This document shows positions 48,175 to 56,775 of a stretch of 64,000 nucleotides of DNA, piece after piece. Each line of letters opens with the position of its first letter. Positions within the stretch are counted from its first letter, which is position 1. Position numbers and translations under genes: made by a program. The DNA is taken from assembly GCA_038259365.1 (NCBI GenBank), contig JBBSOW010000001.1, forward strand, positions 1 through 64,000, written 5' to 3'. Under the pieces are notes generated by a model, which saw nothing but the letters and a program-made list of their open reading frames with translations, did not search any database and was not told the DNA's origin. The DNA comes from JBBSOW01 sp038259365 (GTDB taxonomy: Bacteria; Actinomycetota; Actinomycetes; Propionibacteriales; Propionibacteriaceae).

Positions 48175-49821
48175 CTAGGAGTTCACCTTGATGATCTCCT
48201 CTTGGTAGGGAGCGACGATGTCGACGGAGATGCGCAGGTCCAGCAGCAGGAATGGCCGCTCGTCGGCGGGCGCCGCTGCCCACGTTCTCAGCCGATCCAG
48301 GTCGGCGAGGGTACGCACGACGACGCCCTCGGCCCCGACGGCCTCGGCGAACTTGGCGAAGTTCACTTCGGGGATCAACATCGGGTCTTTGGCCAGGCCC
48401 TGGAGCCCGTACAGGTTCACCTCGGCACCGTAGGCCCGGTCGTTCCAGACGACGGCCAGCCCTCGCCCTCCCGCCGCGCGAACCGCGGAATCCAGGTCGG
48501 CCAACGCCATCAGGCCTCCGCCGTCCCCGCTGCTCAGCACGACCGTGGACTCCGGCTTGCCGAGCGCTGCCCCGGGCACGCTGGCGAAGCCGAGCCCGAT
48601 GGACTGGTACGCGGTACCCACCATGATCATCCGGTCGGGCGAGGCAACGGGCCAGTACATGTTGGCCCAACCGATGAAGTGTCCGCCGTCGTGGACGACG
48701 ACGCGATCGGTCGGCAACAGCTCGCCGATGCGGATGGCGGCCGAACGCGGATCCAACCGGCCGTCAGGCGCGAGCTCGTCGCCGGTCGCCCGGCTCAGCA
48801 GGGGAGCGAAGTCGACCGCTTCACGCCAGCCGCTCGGGGTGGCCCTCAGGGCAGCGAGTTCGCTCATTAGGGCCGAGGCCACGATCTTGGCGTCACCGCG
48901 AATGAAGGCGCCGACGTGCGGGTGGGTCGCGGAGGGGGTCACGTCGACCTGCACGACGCGGGTGCCGGGGGCGAACAGCTCGCCGAACCGCATGGTGAAC
49001 TGGTTGAGCCCGGCCCCGAACACCACGGCGACGTCAGCCTGGCGGACCAGCTCCATGGCGCCCTCGGCGCCGAATCCGCCGCAAACGCCCAGGTCGTACT
49101 CGGGGAAGAGGCCGCGGCCGAGCGCGGTAGAGCACGTGATGGCCCCGGTGGCCTCGGCCAGCTCACCGAGCGCCAGCGATGCGTCGGCCAGCCAGGCACC
49201 GCGGCCCGCCAGCAGCAGGGGGCGCTCGGCGCCGGCCAGCTGGGCGGCCACCTCGGCGATCGTCGCGGCCGCGAAGGGACCCGCGGGGGAGATGGGGGCA
49301 GGCAGGCGAGGCTGCGGGGCGCTCGGCACCGGACCCGCCTCAAGCTTGGCGACGTCGTAGGGGATCGCGAGAACCGCGGGCACCCGGTAGGCCAGTGCAT
49401 GCTCGATGGCGATCACGGTCGTCGCGGCCGCGTCGGCGTGACCGACCGTGTAGGTGCGGGCCCCAACCGCCGATGCGAGCGCGATCTGATCGACGTCCCA
49501 CGGGCGCGGTCCCGACGTGGGCTCGTCGCCCACCACCAGCACCAGGGGCACGTGCGCCTGCACGGCCTCGGCCAGCGCGGTCAGCGTGTTGGTGAACCCG
49601 GCACCGTAGGTGGCGGTCGCGGCGGCGATCCGGCCCGAGGCCCGGTAGTGCGCGTCCGCGGCGACGACGGTGCCCGCCTCGTGGCGCATGGGCGTGTAGG
49701 TGGCCGCGCCTTGACGCTCCAGTGCGTCGAGGAAGTAGGCGTTGCCGTTGCCCATCACCCCGAACACGTGATCGACGTGCTGGGCGAGGGTGGCGGCGAC
49801 GTGGGCGGAGACAGTGGGCAT
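48175..49821 (-). CDS. thiamine-pyrophosphate-dependent enzyme, decarboxylase-like
   Basis: TPP enzyme of 548 residues with the acetolactate synthase/benzoylformate decarboxylase layout. The N-domain has the activating Glu in MRHEAGTVVAADA, the middle domain spans about 185-320, and the C-domain has the cofactor motif SSGDGGGLMALADLD with WND downstream. No FAD or regulatory-subunit gene accompanies it, so a 2-keto-acid decarboxylase acting on an aromatic keto acid is plausible next to the hpa genes. This is inference from location. The ATG at 49821 is chosen by AAAGG upstream. It converges with the hydroxylase and diverges from the cobalamin-binding protein. Confidence 0.8.
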   Translation of the reverse strand: MPTVSAHVAATLAQHVDHVFGVMGNGNAYFLDALERQGAATYTPMRHEAGTVVAADAHYRASGRIAAATATYGAGFTNTLTALAEAVQAHVPLVLVVGDEPTSGPRPWDVDQIALASAVGARTYTVGHADAAATTVIAIEHALAYRVPAVLAIPYDVAKLEAGPVPSAPQPRLPAPISPAGPFAAATIAEVAAQLAGAERPLLLAGRGAWLADASLALGELAEATGAITCSTALGRGLFPEYDLGVCGGFGAEGAMELVRQADVAVVFGAGLNQFTMRFGELFAPGTRVVQVDVTPSATHPHVGAFIRGDAKIVASALMSELAALRATPSGWREAVDFAPLLSRATGDELAPDGRLDPRSAAIRIGELLPTDRVVVHDGGHFIGWANMYWPVASPDRMIMVGTAYQSIGLGFASVPGAALGKPESTVVLSSGDGGGLMALADLDSAVRAAGGRGLAVVWNDRAYGAEVNLYGLQGLAKDPMLIPEVNFAKFAEAVGAEGVVVRTLADLDRLRTWAAAPADERPFLLLDLRISVDIVAPYQEEIIKVNS

Positions 49822-49999
49822 AAGGAGCCTTTCGGGTGGAGATGGCAGACCAGTGGCCATCGGCGAGAGCAGCTATATGTGTCCCACGCGCAGGCCTTGT
49901 GCCGCAGCGGTCGCGTGCCCCTTTTTAGAGCACCGGCGGGTGGATCTCCTCGCCGGACTAGGCCGATCATACGTCATCCGCGCACCGTAAGGTGTGGCC

Positions 50000-50890
50000 A
50001 TGAGGATAGTCTCGCTGCTCCCGTCCACGACCGAGATCCTGCACGCCCTCGGCGTGGGCGATCGGGTGGTGGGCGTCACCTTCGAGTGCGACTACCCACC
50101 GGCGGCCCGGGAGGCGCGGATCGTTTCCACCTCGGCGATGCCCGAGGGACTGACGCCCGCCGAGATCGACGCCTGGGTCAGCCGGGCGCGTTCGGCCGGG
50201 GAAGACCTCTACCACCTCGACTCCGGCGCGCTCGCCGAACTCGACCCGGATCTCATCGTCACCCAAGACCTCTGCGCCGTCTGCGCCGTCGACGTGTCGG
50301 TGGTCTCCGAGGCGCTGAACTACCTCGGGGCCCGTGCCGAGGTGGTGACCACCGATCCCAAAACGTTGGATCAGGTATGGGAATCCGTCCTCGCCCTCGG
50401 TGCCGCGACCGGGCGCGACGAGGCGGCCCGCGATCTGGTCAGAACGCTGCGCAACCGGCTGGTCGCGGTCCGCGATCGCGTGGCCGGCCTGCCACGGCCC
50501 AGGGTGATGCTGCTCGAGTGGGTAGATCCGCCGTTCGCTCCCGGCCACTGGATTCCGGAGATGATCGAGGCGGCGGGAGGCACCCCCGTGCTGGCCACCC
50601 CCGGAGAGGACTCGCGGCGCACCACCTGGGACGCGGTCCTCGGCGCCGAGCCCGAGGTCGTCGTCGTCGCTCCGTGCGGCTTCGATCTCCGAGGCGCCAA
50701 CGCCCAGGCCGAGCAGCTGCGCGCCTCGGCTCGGATCCCGGCCGGGGTGAGCGTCCACGCCGTGGACGCCAACGCCTCGTGGGCCAGGCCGGGGCCACGG
50801 CTCGTCGACGGCGTCGAGGAGCTGGCCGACCTCCTGCACCCGAACGCACGGGGCCGCTCCGGCGTCGACGCGAGATCATATACGATCTAA
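50000..50890 (+). CDS. cytosolic BtuF-like cobalamin-binding protein
   Basis: Protein of 296 residues with the fold of class III periplasmic binding proteins (BtuF/FhuD), but without any signal peptide or lipobox: it starts MRIVSLLPSTTEILHALG. Family signatures are TFECDYP and DLCAVCAVD. Such leaderless forms are common and their role is unsettled. The ATG at 50000 is preferred over GTG 49994 because AAGG has proper spacing. No permease or ATPase is adjacent. Its last codons and stop (SYTI) lie inside the putative GntR operator of the next gene. Confidence 0.85.
   Translation: MRIVSLLPSTTEILHALGVGDRVVGVTFECDYPPAAREARIVSTSAMPEGLTPAEIDAWVSRARSAGEDLYHLDSGALAELDPDLIVTQDLCAVCAVDVSVVSEALNYLGARAEVVTTDPKTLDQVWESVLALGAATGRDEAARDLVRTLRNRLVAVRDRVAGLPRPRVMLLEWVDPPFAPGHWIPEMIEAAGGTPVLATPGEDSRRTTWDAVLGAEPEVVVVAPCGFDLRGANAQAEQLRASARIPAGVSVHAVDANASWARPGPRLVDGVEELADLLHPNARGRSGVDARSYTI
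50872..50888. promoter_or_regulatory. second putative GntR/FCD operator, upstream of succinate-semialdehyde dehydrogenase
   Basis: GAGATCATATACGATCT, a near-perfect palindrome. Bases 50872-50886 are the exact inverse complement of 44494-44508 in the hpa divergent promoter. It is 73 bases upstream of the dehydrogenase start and overlaps the stop codon of the preceding gene. Confidence 0.7.
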
Positions 50891-50960
50891 GGAGTTCAAC
50901 GACGCACCGGCCAGCGAAGTCTCCCAACCTCAGCGGTCGGCCAAATCACAAGGAGTCATC

Positions 50961-52442
50961 GTGGGCCAAAACGACGAGAGCGCACTGCTGGAACGCGTAC
51001 CTACTGACCTATTCATCGGAGGTGTTTGGCTCCCGGCGGCGAACGGAACCACGCTAGCCGTTCGGGATCCCGCTACCGGCGAAATCGTCAAGGAGATCGC
51101 CGACGCCGGCGTCGGCGATGGCAAGGCGGCCCTGGACGCGGCGTGCGCCGCCTTCGCCGGCTGGGCGCGCACCAGCCTGCGGGAGCGCTCGGAACTGTTG
51201 CGCCGGGCGTTCGATCTGCTCCAGGAGCGGGCCGAGGAGTTCGCGCTACTGATGAGCGTGGAGATGGGTAAGCCGCTGGCCGAGGCTCGAGGCGAGGTCA
51301 CCTACGGCGGAGAGTTCCTGCGCTGGTTCGCAGAGGAGGCCCCGCGCATCCAGGGCCGCTACGGCGCCAACCCCGAGGACACCGGCCGGACGATCGTCTC
51401 CCAGCATCCGGTGGGCCCGTGCTACCTCATCACCCCCTGGAACTTTCCGCTCGCCATGGCCACGCGCAAGATCGCGCCGGCGCTCGCCGCGGGCTGCACG
51501 GTGGTGATCAAGCCGGCCGAGCTCACCCCGTTGACCACCCTGTACTTCGCCAAGCTGCTGGCCGACGCCGGCCTGCCGGACGGCGTGGTCAACGTCGTGA
51601 CCACCGGCTCCTCGGCCGAGGTCTCCGAGCCCATCATCGCCGACCCACGGTTGCGCAAGCTCTCCTTCACCGGCTCGACGGCGGTCGGCAAGAAGCTGAT
51701 CGCGCAGTCGGCCGAGGGCGTGCTGCGGACCTCGATGGAGCTGGGCGGCAACGCCCCGTTCGTCGTCTTCGACGACGCCGATCTCGACGCCGCCGTCGAG
51801 GGCGCCATGGCGGCGAAGTTCCGCAACATCGGCGAGGCCTGCACCGCGGCCAACCGGTTCCTCGTGCACGCCAGCGTCGCCGAGGAGTTCACCGCCAAGG
51901 TGACCGAGCGAGTCGAGGCCCTGAAGATCGGCCGGGGCACCGAGGACGGGGTGACCATCGGTCCCCTCATCGACGACCGGGCCGTGGCCAAGGCGACCAA
52001 GCTCGTCGAGAATGCGGTCGGCCGTGGTGCCACCTTGGATATCGGCGGGAAACCCCTGGACGGTCCAGGCACCTTCTTCGCCCCCACCGTCGTCTCCAAC
52101 GTCCAGCCGGGCAGCGACATCCTGCGCGAGGAGATCTTCGGTCCGGTGCTCGCCATCGCGACCTTCGACGACGAGGACGAGGCGGTGCGGCTGGCCAACG
52201 ACACCGAGTTCGGGCTGGTCTCCTACGTCTACACCCAATCCCTGGCTCGGGGGCAGCGGATGATCGAGGGGCTGGAGACCGGCATGATGGGGCTCAACAC
52301 CGGCGTCGTCTCCAACGCCGCCGCCCCCTTCGGCGGGTGGAAGCAGTCCGGGCTCGGCCGCGAGGGCGGGGCCGAGGGCATCCACGAGTACCTGCAAACC
52401 AAGTACACGCTGACCCCCGATCCCTTCAAAGCCAGCCTGTGA
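50961..52442 (+). CDS. gabD: succinate-semialdehyde dehydrogenase
   Basis: NAD(P)-dependent aldehyde dehydrogenase of 493 residues. GKPLAEARGEVTYGGEFLRW and EEAPRIQGRY are GabD-type signatures; the base Glu is in MELGGNAP and the nucleophile is Cys294 in NIGEACTAAN. It should oxidise succinic semialdehyde, the HpaI product, to succinate, feeding the TCA cycle. AAGGAG precedes the GTG start. The upstream operator matches that of the hpa promoter, supporting this role over GABA degradation. The DUF1206 gene overlaps its stop. Confidence 0.92.
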   Translation: MGQNDESALLERVPTDLFIGGVWLPAANGTTLAVRDPATGEIVKEIADAGVGDGKAALDAACAAFAGWARTSLRERSELLRRAFDLLQERAEEFALLMSVEMGKPLAEARGEVTYGGEFLRWFAEEAPRIQGRYGANPEDTGRTIVSQHPVGPCYLITPWNFPLAMATRKIAPALAAGCTVVIKPAELTPLTTLYFAKLLADAGLPDGVVNVVTTGSSAEVSEPIIADPRLRKLSFTGSTAVGKKLIAQSAEGVLRTSMELGGNAPFVVFDDADLDAAVEGAMAAKFRNIGEACTAANRFLVHASVAEEFTAKVTERVEALKIGRGTEDGVTIGPLIDDRAVAKATKLVENAVGRGATLDIGGKPLDGPGTFFAPTVVSNVQPGSDILREEIFGPVLAIATFDDEDEAVRLANDTEFGLVSYVYTQSLARGQRMIEGLETGMMGLNTGVVSNAAAPFGGWKQSGLGREGGAEGIHEYLQTKYTLTPDPFKASL

Positions 52443-53242
52443 GCGAGGATCAGGCGCAACGCGCGGTCCGCAGGGTCGAGGACCATCCGGCGACCGAGGC
52501 CCTGGCTCGGCTCGGCTTCGTCTCCTACGGCCTGGTGCACATCCTCGTCGCCGGGCTCGCGCTGTTGGTGGCCTGGTCGAAGTCGGACGAGGACGCCAGC
52601 AGCTCCGGCGCGCTCAAGGTCGTGGCCGGATCACCCGGGGGTTTCATCGCGCTGATCGTCGCCGCCGTCGGGTTGGCCGCCCTCGTGCTGTGGCAGGCGA
52701 TGAGCGCGATCTTGGAGGCGATGTACGGCGACCTCACCGATCACTGGAAGCGCTTCTTCGTCCACCTGGGCCGCGCCATCGTCTACGGGGCGCTGACCGC
52801 CCTGACCGTCCGGACCCTATTGAACCGCAACAAGGACTCCTCGAAGCAGACGGCGAGCTTCACCGCCAAGGTGATGGAGCTGCCGCTGGGCCAGATCCTC
52901 GTCGGGGCGGCCGGTCTGGCCGTGCTGATCTTCGCCGGCTACAACATCTACAAGGGCATCTCGAAGACGTTCCTGAAAGAGCTGGGGGAGCACCCCGGCA
53001 CGGTCGCCACCCGGCTCGGCCAGATCGGCTTCGTCACCAAGGGACTCGGCTTCCTCGTGGTTGGCGGGTTGATCATCGTCTCGGCCGTCCAGTTCGATCC
53101 CGAGAAGTCCCGCGGCCTGGACGGGGCCCTGCGGGCGCTCGTCGAACAGCCCTTTGGGCCCTACCTGTTGACGCTCGTGGCGCTGGGTCTGATCTGCTAC
53201 GGCCTCTACTGTTTCGCACGGGCTCGGCACGCCGACCTGTAG
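52439..53242 (+). CDS. DUF1206 membrane protein
   Basis: Membrane protein of 267 residues with about six helices arranged as three similar helical pairs, the usual DUF1206 layout (LARLGFVSYGLVHILVAGLA, then RFFVHLGRAIVYGALTALT, then RLGQIGFVTKGLGFLVVGG). Its function is unknown. It starts at a GTG that overlaps the dehydrogenase stop by four bases, so it is translated from the same message and may be induced with the pathway. Confidence 0.88.
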   Translation: MSEDQAQRAVRRVEDHPATEALARLGFVSYGLVHILVAGLALLVAWSKSDEDASSSGALKVVAGSPGGFIALIVAAVGLAALVLWQAMSAILEAMYGDLTDHWKRFFVHLGRAIVYGALTALTVRTLLNRNKDSSKQTASFTAKVMELPLGQILVGAAGLAVLIFAGYNIYKGISKTFLKELGEHPGTVATRLGQIGFVTKGLGFLVVGGLIIVSAVQFDPEKSRGLDGALRALVEQPFGPYLLTLVALGLICYGLYCFARARHADL

Positions 53243-53277
53243 CTTCGTGCCCTCCCTACAACTCGAAAGTGACGCCG

Positions 53278-53583
53278 ATGCGCGAATACCCCCAGTTGCT
53301 GCACACGGTCGTGGACGCCTTGAACATCCGCGAACTCGCCGAGTTCTACCACCAGCTGCTCGGGCTGGCCTACGCTCCCGGGTCCGAACCGCCGGCCGCT
53401 GGCAAGCGCGCGAGCGAAGACTGGCTGGTGCTGACCGACGCGGACGGAAAGCGGCTGCTGGCCTTCCAGCAGGTGGCGCAGCTCACGCCCACCACGTGGC
53501 CGCAAGACGATGTCCCGATGGCCAACCGCAATTATGACCAGTCATTCTGCGGACGACGGCGAGTCGCGGTGTCGGACCGGTGA
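53278..53583 (+). pseudogene. truncated VOC (glyoxalase-like) gene
   Basis: The first 80 residues (MREYPQLLHTVVDALNIREL to TTWPQDDVPM, cited in part) are a good N-terminal half of a VOC/glyoxalase-like protein. At 53521 the frame enters repeat copy B and reads ANRNYDQSFCGRRRVAVSDR before a stop. Intact relatives continue for about 50 residues with the second beta-alpha-beta-beta unit, which is absent. No remaining 3' half is found downstream, so the loss accompanied a deletion. It could still be translated but should not fold normally. Confidence 0.75.
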
Positions 53584-53614
53584 GCCGAGAAACGAGGGGT
53601 CAGAATTGCGGTTG
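53523..53614. repeat. short inverted-end repeat element, copy B
   Basis: 92 bp with 17-base terminal inverted repeats differing at one base: CAACCGCAATTATGACC (53523-53539) and, on the other strand, CAACCGCAATTCTGACC (53614-53598). It is in inverted orientation relative to copy A, with both ends conserved and the middle diverged. It truncates the VOC gene on its left and supplies the last codons and stop of the hydrolase on its right. No transposase is encoded. Confidence 0.75.
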
Positions 53615-54526
53615 CGTTGCGCGAGGGGGTAGGGCCCTTGCCAGCCAATCGGCCACGCGCGCGATGTAGCCGGCGCGATCGTCGAAGTAGCCGCCGCAGT
53701 GGTCCGCCCCCGGGAACCGCACCAGCCCAACACCGGCCGCCTCGGCGAGGCGTTCGCCGTGCTCGTAGGGGATGATCCGGTCGGCGTCACCGTGCATCAG
53801 CAGGATGGGCCGCGGGGCAATGGAGGCGATGACGTCGATGGGTTGGACGTCGGCGAAGCGGTAGCCGTAGCGGGCCTTGGTCGCCAGGTCGGTGAGCCGC
53901 AGCAGCAGGAACGGCGGCACCCGGAAGCGGCGGATCGCGGTGGCGATGACCCCCTGCATATCGGCGAACGGCGAGTCGAGGACCACGGCCTCGATGCGTT
54001 CGTCGACGGCGGCCTCGAGGATCGTCACGGCGGCGCCCATGGAGAACCCCAGAACGGCCAACCGGGCGTTCGGGCGTCGGCCCTTGACGAGATCGACGGC
54101 CGCCCGCAGGTCCTGGCGCTCGTAGTGGGCCAGCGACTGAGCGCCGTCGGCGGAGTCGCCGTTGCCGCGGAAGTCGAACATGAACACGGTGTTGCCGGCC
54201 CGCCACAGCCCGGGCCCGATGCCGAGCATGTCGGACTTGTTGCCGCGGTGGCCGTGGCAGGCGATGACGACCCGATCGCTGCCGGGTCGATCGAGCCACC
54301 AGCCCGCTAGCGGCGTGCCGTCGCCCGCGGCAAAGGTCACGTCCTCACCGGGGGCACCAACCTCGAAGGGAGTGAAGCGGTAGTCCGGCCACGGGCGGTT
54401 CGGCCCGCTGATGAGCCTGGCGGCCACGGCCGCCCCTCCTGCGAGACCGGCGGCGCCAGCGAAGGACACGGCGGCGATCTGACCGAGGAGTCGTCGTGAA
54501 GTCACGGGGGACAGACTATGCGCCAT
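53600..54526 (-). CDS. membrane-anchored alpha/beta hydrolase
   Basis: Hydrolase of 308 residues with an N-terminal hydrophobic anchor (about 14-38). The core has VIACHGHRGNKSDM (oxyanion region), nucleophile GFSMGAAV, Asp in HGDADRIIP and His in GADHCGGYF, so the triad is complete. It resembles BAAT/dienelactone-type or ABHD13-like esterases; the substrate is unknown. The ATG at 54526 is chosen for its position before the anchor. Its last residues (TQPQF) and stop lie in repeat copy B, the same ending as the DUF559 protein. Confidence 0.85.
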   Translation of the reverse strand: MAHSLSPVTSRRLLGQIAAVSFAGAAGLAGGAAVAARLISGPNRPWPDYRFTPFEVGAPGEDVTFAAGDGTPLAGWWLDRPGSDRVVIACHGHRGNKSDMLGIGPGLWRAGNTVFMFDFRGNGDSADGAQSLAHYERQDLRAAVDLVKGRRPNARLAVLGFSMGAAVTILEAAVDERIEAVVLDSPFADMQGVIATAIRRFRVPPFLLLRLTDLATKARYGYRFADVQPIDVIASIAPRPILLMHGDADRIIPYEHGERLAEAAGVGLVRFPGADHCGGYFDDRAGYIARVADWLARALPPRATQPQF

Positions 54527-54655
54527 CTCGGAGCCGATAGATCCCGCCGAACGCCCAAAGCTCGGCAATGGGTGCGACCCTGGCCCGACAGCGACCACGC
54601 CGATCTAGCGACCCTGGGTCCACGACCACCGCTCGGTTAGGGGCCATGATTAGGC

Positions 54656-55657
54656 ATGGACGCATTGACCTCCGCTCCGCCCACGGGCGGCTCGCCGGGA
54701 CCCAGTCTCGCGGTTCAGACCTCGAACCTGCGGAAGACCTACCGCGGGACGCCCGCGGTGAACAGCCTCGACCTCGAGGTGCCCATCGCCGGTGTGCACG
54801 GTTTCCTCGGCCCCAACGGTTCCGGCAAGACCACCACCATCCGGATGCTGCTCGGCCTGATCCGGGCCGACTCCGGCACGATGCGCATCTTCGATCAGCC
54901 GGTACCCGAGGAGTTGGCCCACGTGATGAGCCGCGTCGGCGCCATCGTCGAACAACCCAAGTTCTTTCCCAACTTCGGCGGCCGCAAGAACCTCCGCATC
55001 CTCGGCCAGGCCATCGGGGCGCCAGGCTCCAAGGTTGACGAGGTGCTGGAGCAGGTCGGGCTCGCCGCGCGGGGCAAGGACGCCTTTCGCACCTACTCGC
55101 TGGGCATGAAGCAGCGCCTCGCCATCGCCGGGACGTTGCTCAAGGACCCCGACCTGCTCATCTTCGACGAGCCCACCAACGGCCTCGACCCGGCCGGCAT
55201 CCACGAGATCCGCGCGACCATGCGCGGTCTCGCCGACGCCGGCAAGGCGGTCCTCGTCTCCAGCCACATCCTCAACGAGGTCCAGCAGGTGGCCGACACC
55301 GTCACCATCATCGGCCGCGGCCGGCTGCTCGCCCAGGGGCCGGTCTCGGAGATCTTGTCCGGTTCGAAGGAGCAGGTCGTCCTGCGGACGCGAAACCGCG
55401 ACGGCGCCAAATCGGCCCTCACTCAGGCCGGTTACACCGTCGACGAACGGCCCGACCAGAGCCTGCTCGTCAGCGCGGGGCACCCGCTCGATCCCGAGCA
55501 GATCAACCGGACGCTTGGTCGACACGACATCTGGGCCGGTGAGATCCGCCTGCAGCGGATGGAGCTGGAGGCGGTGTTCCTCGAACTCACCGCCGACGAC
55601 CACCTGGGGCAAGCCCAACACGGGCCCCGCCACGCGACCGGTAGGGGAGCAGCATGA
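54656..55657 (+). CDS. ABC transporter ATP-binding protein
   Basis: ATPase of 333 residues for an ABC-2 exporter. Walker A is GPNGSGKTTT, the signature is YSLGMKQRL, Walker B is LLIFDEPTNGLD, and the switch His is in SSHIL. A C-terminal extension of about 100 residues is like the DRA/bacitracin exporter ATPases. The permease ATG overlaps its stop (ATGA). The substrate is unknown. Confidence 0.93.
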   Translation: MDALTSAPPTGGSPGPSLAVQTSNLRKTYRGTPAVNSLDLEVPIAGVHGFLGPNGSGKTTTIRMLLGLIRADSGTMRIFDQPVPEELAHVMSRVGAIVEQPKFFPNFGGRKNLRILGQAIGAPGSKVDEVLEQVGLAARGKDAFRTYSLGMKQRLAIAGTLLKDPDLLIFDEPTNGLDPAGIHEIRATMRGLADAGKAVLVSSHILNEVQQVADTVTIIGRGRLLAQGPVSEILSGSKEQVVLRTRNRDGAKSALTQAGYTVDERPDQSLLVSAGHPLDPEQINRTLGRHDIWAGEIRLQRMELEAVFLELTADDHLGQAQHGPRHATGRGAA

Positions 55658-56622
55658 TCAACCTCGTCAAAGCCGAGGCCACCCGCTGGCGCAGCCGGCG
55701 CATGTTGTGGGTCTTCGCGGTCGTCACCCTGATCGCGTTCGCCGGGCTATCCACGATGGTGTTCTTCCTCTCCAAGCCGCCCTCCCCGGCCCAGATCGCC
55801 GAGGCCGACCAGTTCTATCAACAACAGCACGACGAATGGGTCAAGGAGAGCCCGGAGATCAACGCGGATTGTCCGCAGGTCGAGCCAGGAGAGCTCGACG
55901 AATGCGGGTGGCCAGAGCCACGGCGTGCAGACTTCGTCTTCACCCAACCTGTCAAGGACCTGGTGGTGATCGTCGTCCAGGGCGGCGGAGCCATCCTTGC
56001 CCTTGTCGTCTTCATCCTGTCCGCCTCCTACATCGGCGCGGAGATGTCCTCCGGTGCCATTGCCAACTGGCTGACGTTCACCCCCTCTCGGTGGAAAGTG
56101 ATGCTGTCCAAGCTGTTCGTCGCCCTGCTCGGTAGTGCGGTCTTCGCCGCCGCCTTCATGGCATTGGGGCTCGTCGCTACCGCGGTCATCGAAGGGATCA
56201 ACGGATCCGGGGACGACGGGGTGAAGTGGGCTCCCGTGCTGCAACAGGGCGGACGCGTCGTGGCGCTGGCGGTGATCGCGGCCGCCATCGGGTTCGGTAT
56301 TGCTCTGGTGGCGCGGCACACGGCGGCCGCGCTCGGTGCCCTAGGCGGGTTCTTCGTCTTCCGGATCATCACCAGCGCGTTCAGCCAATCGCCGAAGTTC
56401 GCGTCCGTGCCGCCATGGCTGCCCGACAACAACGCGTTGGCGTTCCTTTCCCACGACCTCACCTACTACGTGAGCCAAGTCACCACGACGCCAGACGGTG
56501 TCCAGTTCGACTCCGTCGAACGCATTCTGAGCTTCGAGCACGGCCTGATCTACCTCTTGGTGTGCTTCGTGGTTGCGGTCTCGGTCTCATTCCTGGTCTT
56601 CCAACGCCGCGATGTCGAGTGA
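55654..56622 (+). CDS. ABC-2 type permease
   Basis: Membrane protein of 322 residues with about six helices: one at 20-42, a long extracytoplasmic loop (45-105) with two Cys residues, then helices near 108-130, 150-175, 195-225 and a last one at 290-315. Overlap with the ATPase gene shows that they form one exporter. It resembles NatB/YfiM-like or antibiotic-resistance permeases without a decisive match. Confidence 0.88.
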   Translation: MINLVKAEATRWRSRRMLWVFAVVTLIAFAGLSTMVFFLSKPPSPAQIAEADQFYQQQHDEWVKESPEINADCPQVEPGELDECGWPEPRRADFVFTQPVKDLVVIVVQGGGAILALVVFILSASYIGAEMSSGAIANWLTFTPSRWKVMLSKLFVALLGSAVFAAAFMALGLVATAVIEGINGSGDDGVKWAPVLQQGGRVVALAVIAAAIGFGIALVARHTAAALGALGGFFVFRIITSAFSQSPKFASVPPWLPDNNALAFLSHDLTYYVSQVTTTPDGVQFDSVERILSFEHGLIYLLVCFVVAVSVSFLVFQRRDVE

Positions 56623-56775
56623 TCGCTACTCTCCTCACGTGGGCGACGGAGGGGTGAGTACGCCCCGCCAATCCGCCGTCCGACGTGGCGATCCGAACGC
56701 GGCTGGCGGATTGCCTGAATTGTTGCCAGCGGGAACTCCTCGAGATTTCTGCCGATGGATCTGCGAAAATGAAGT

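Noticed and set aside
48022..48870. Plus-strand frame opposite the TPP-enzyme C-terminus
   Set aside because: It is the antisense of a gene with cofactor motifs and has no ribosome site.
49965..49978. GATCATACGTCATC as a third GntR operator at the TPP-enzyme promoter
   Set aside because: It matches only one half-site; the second half and spacing differ from the two good sites.
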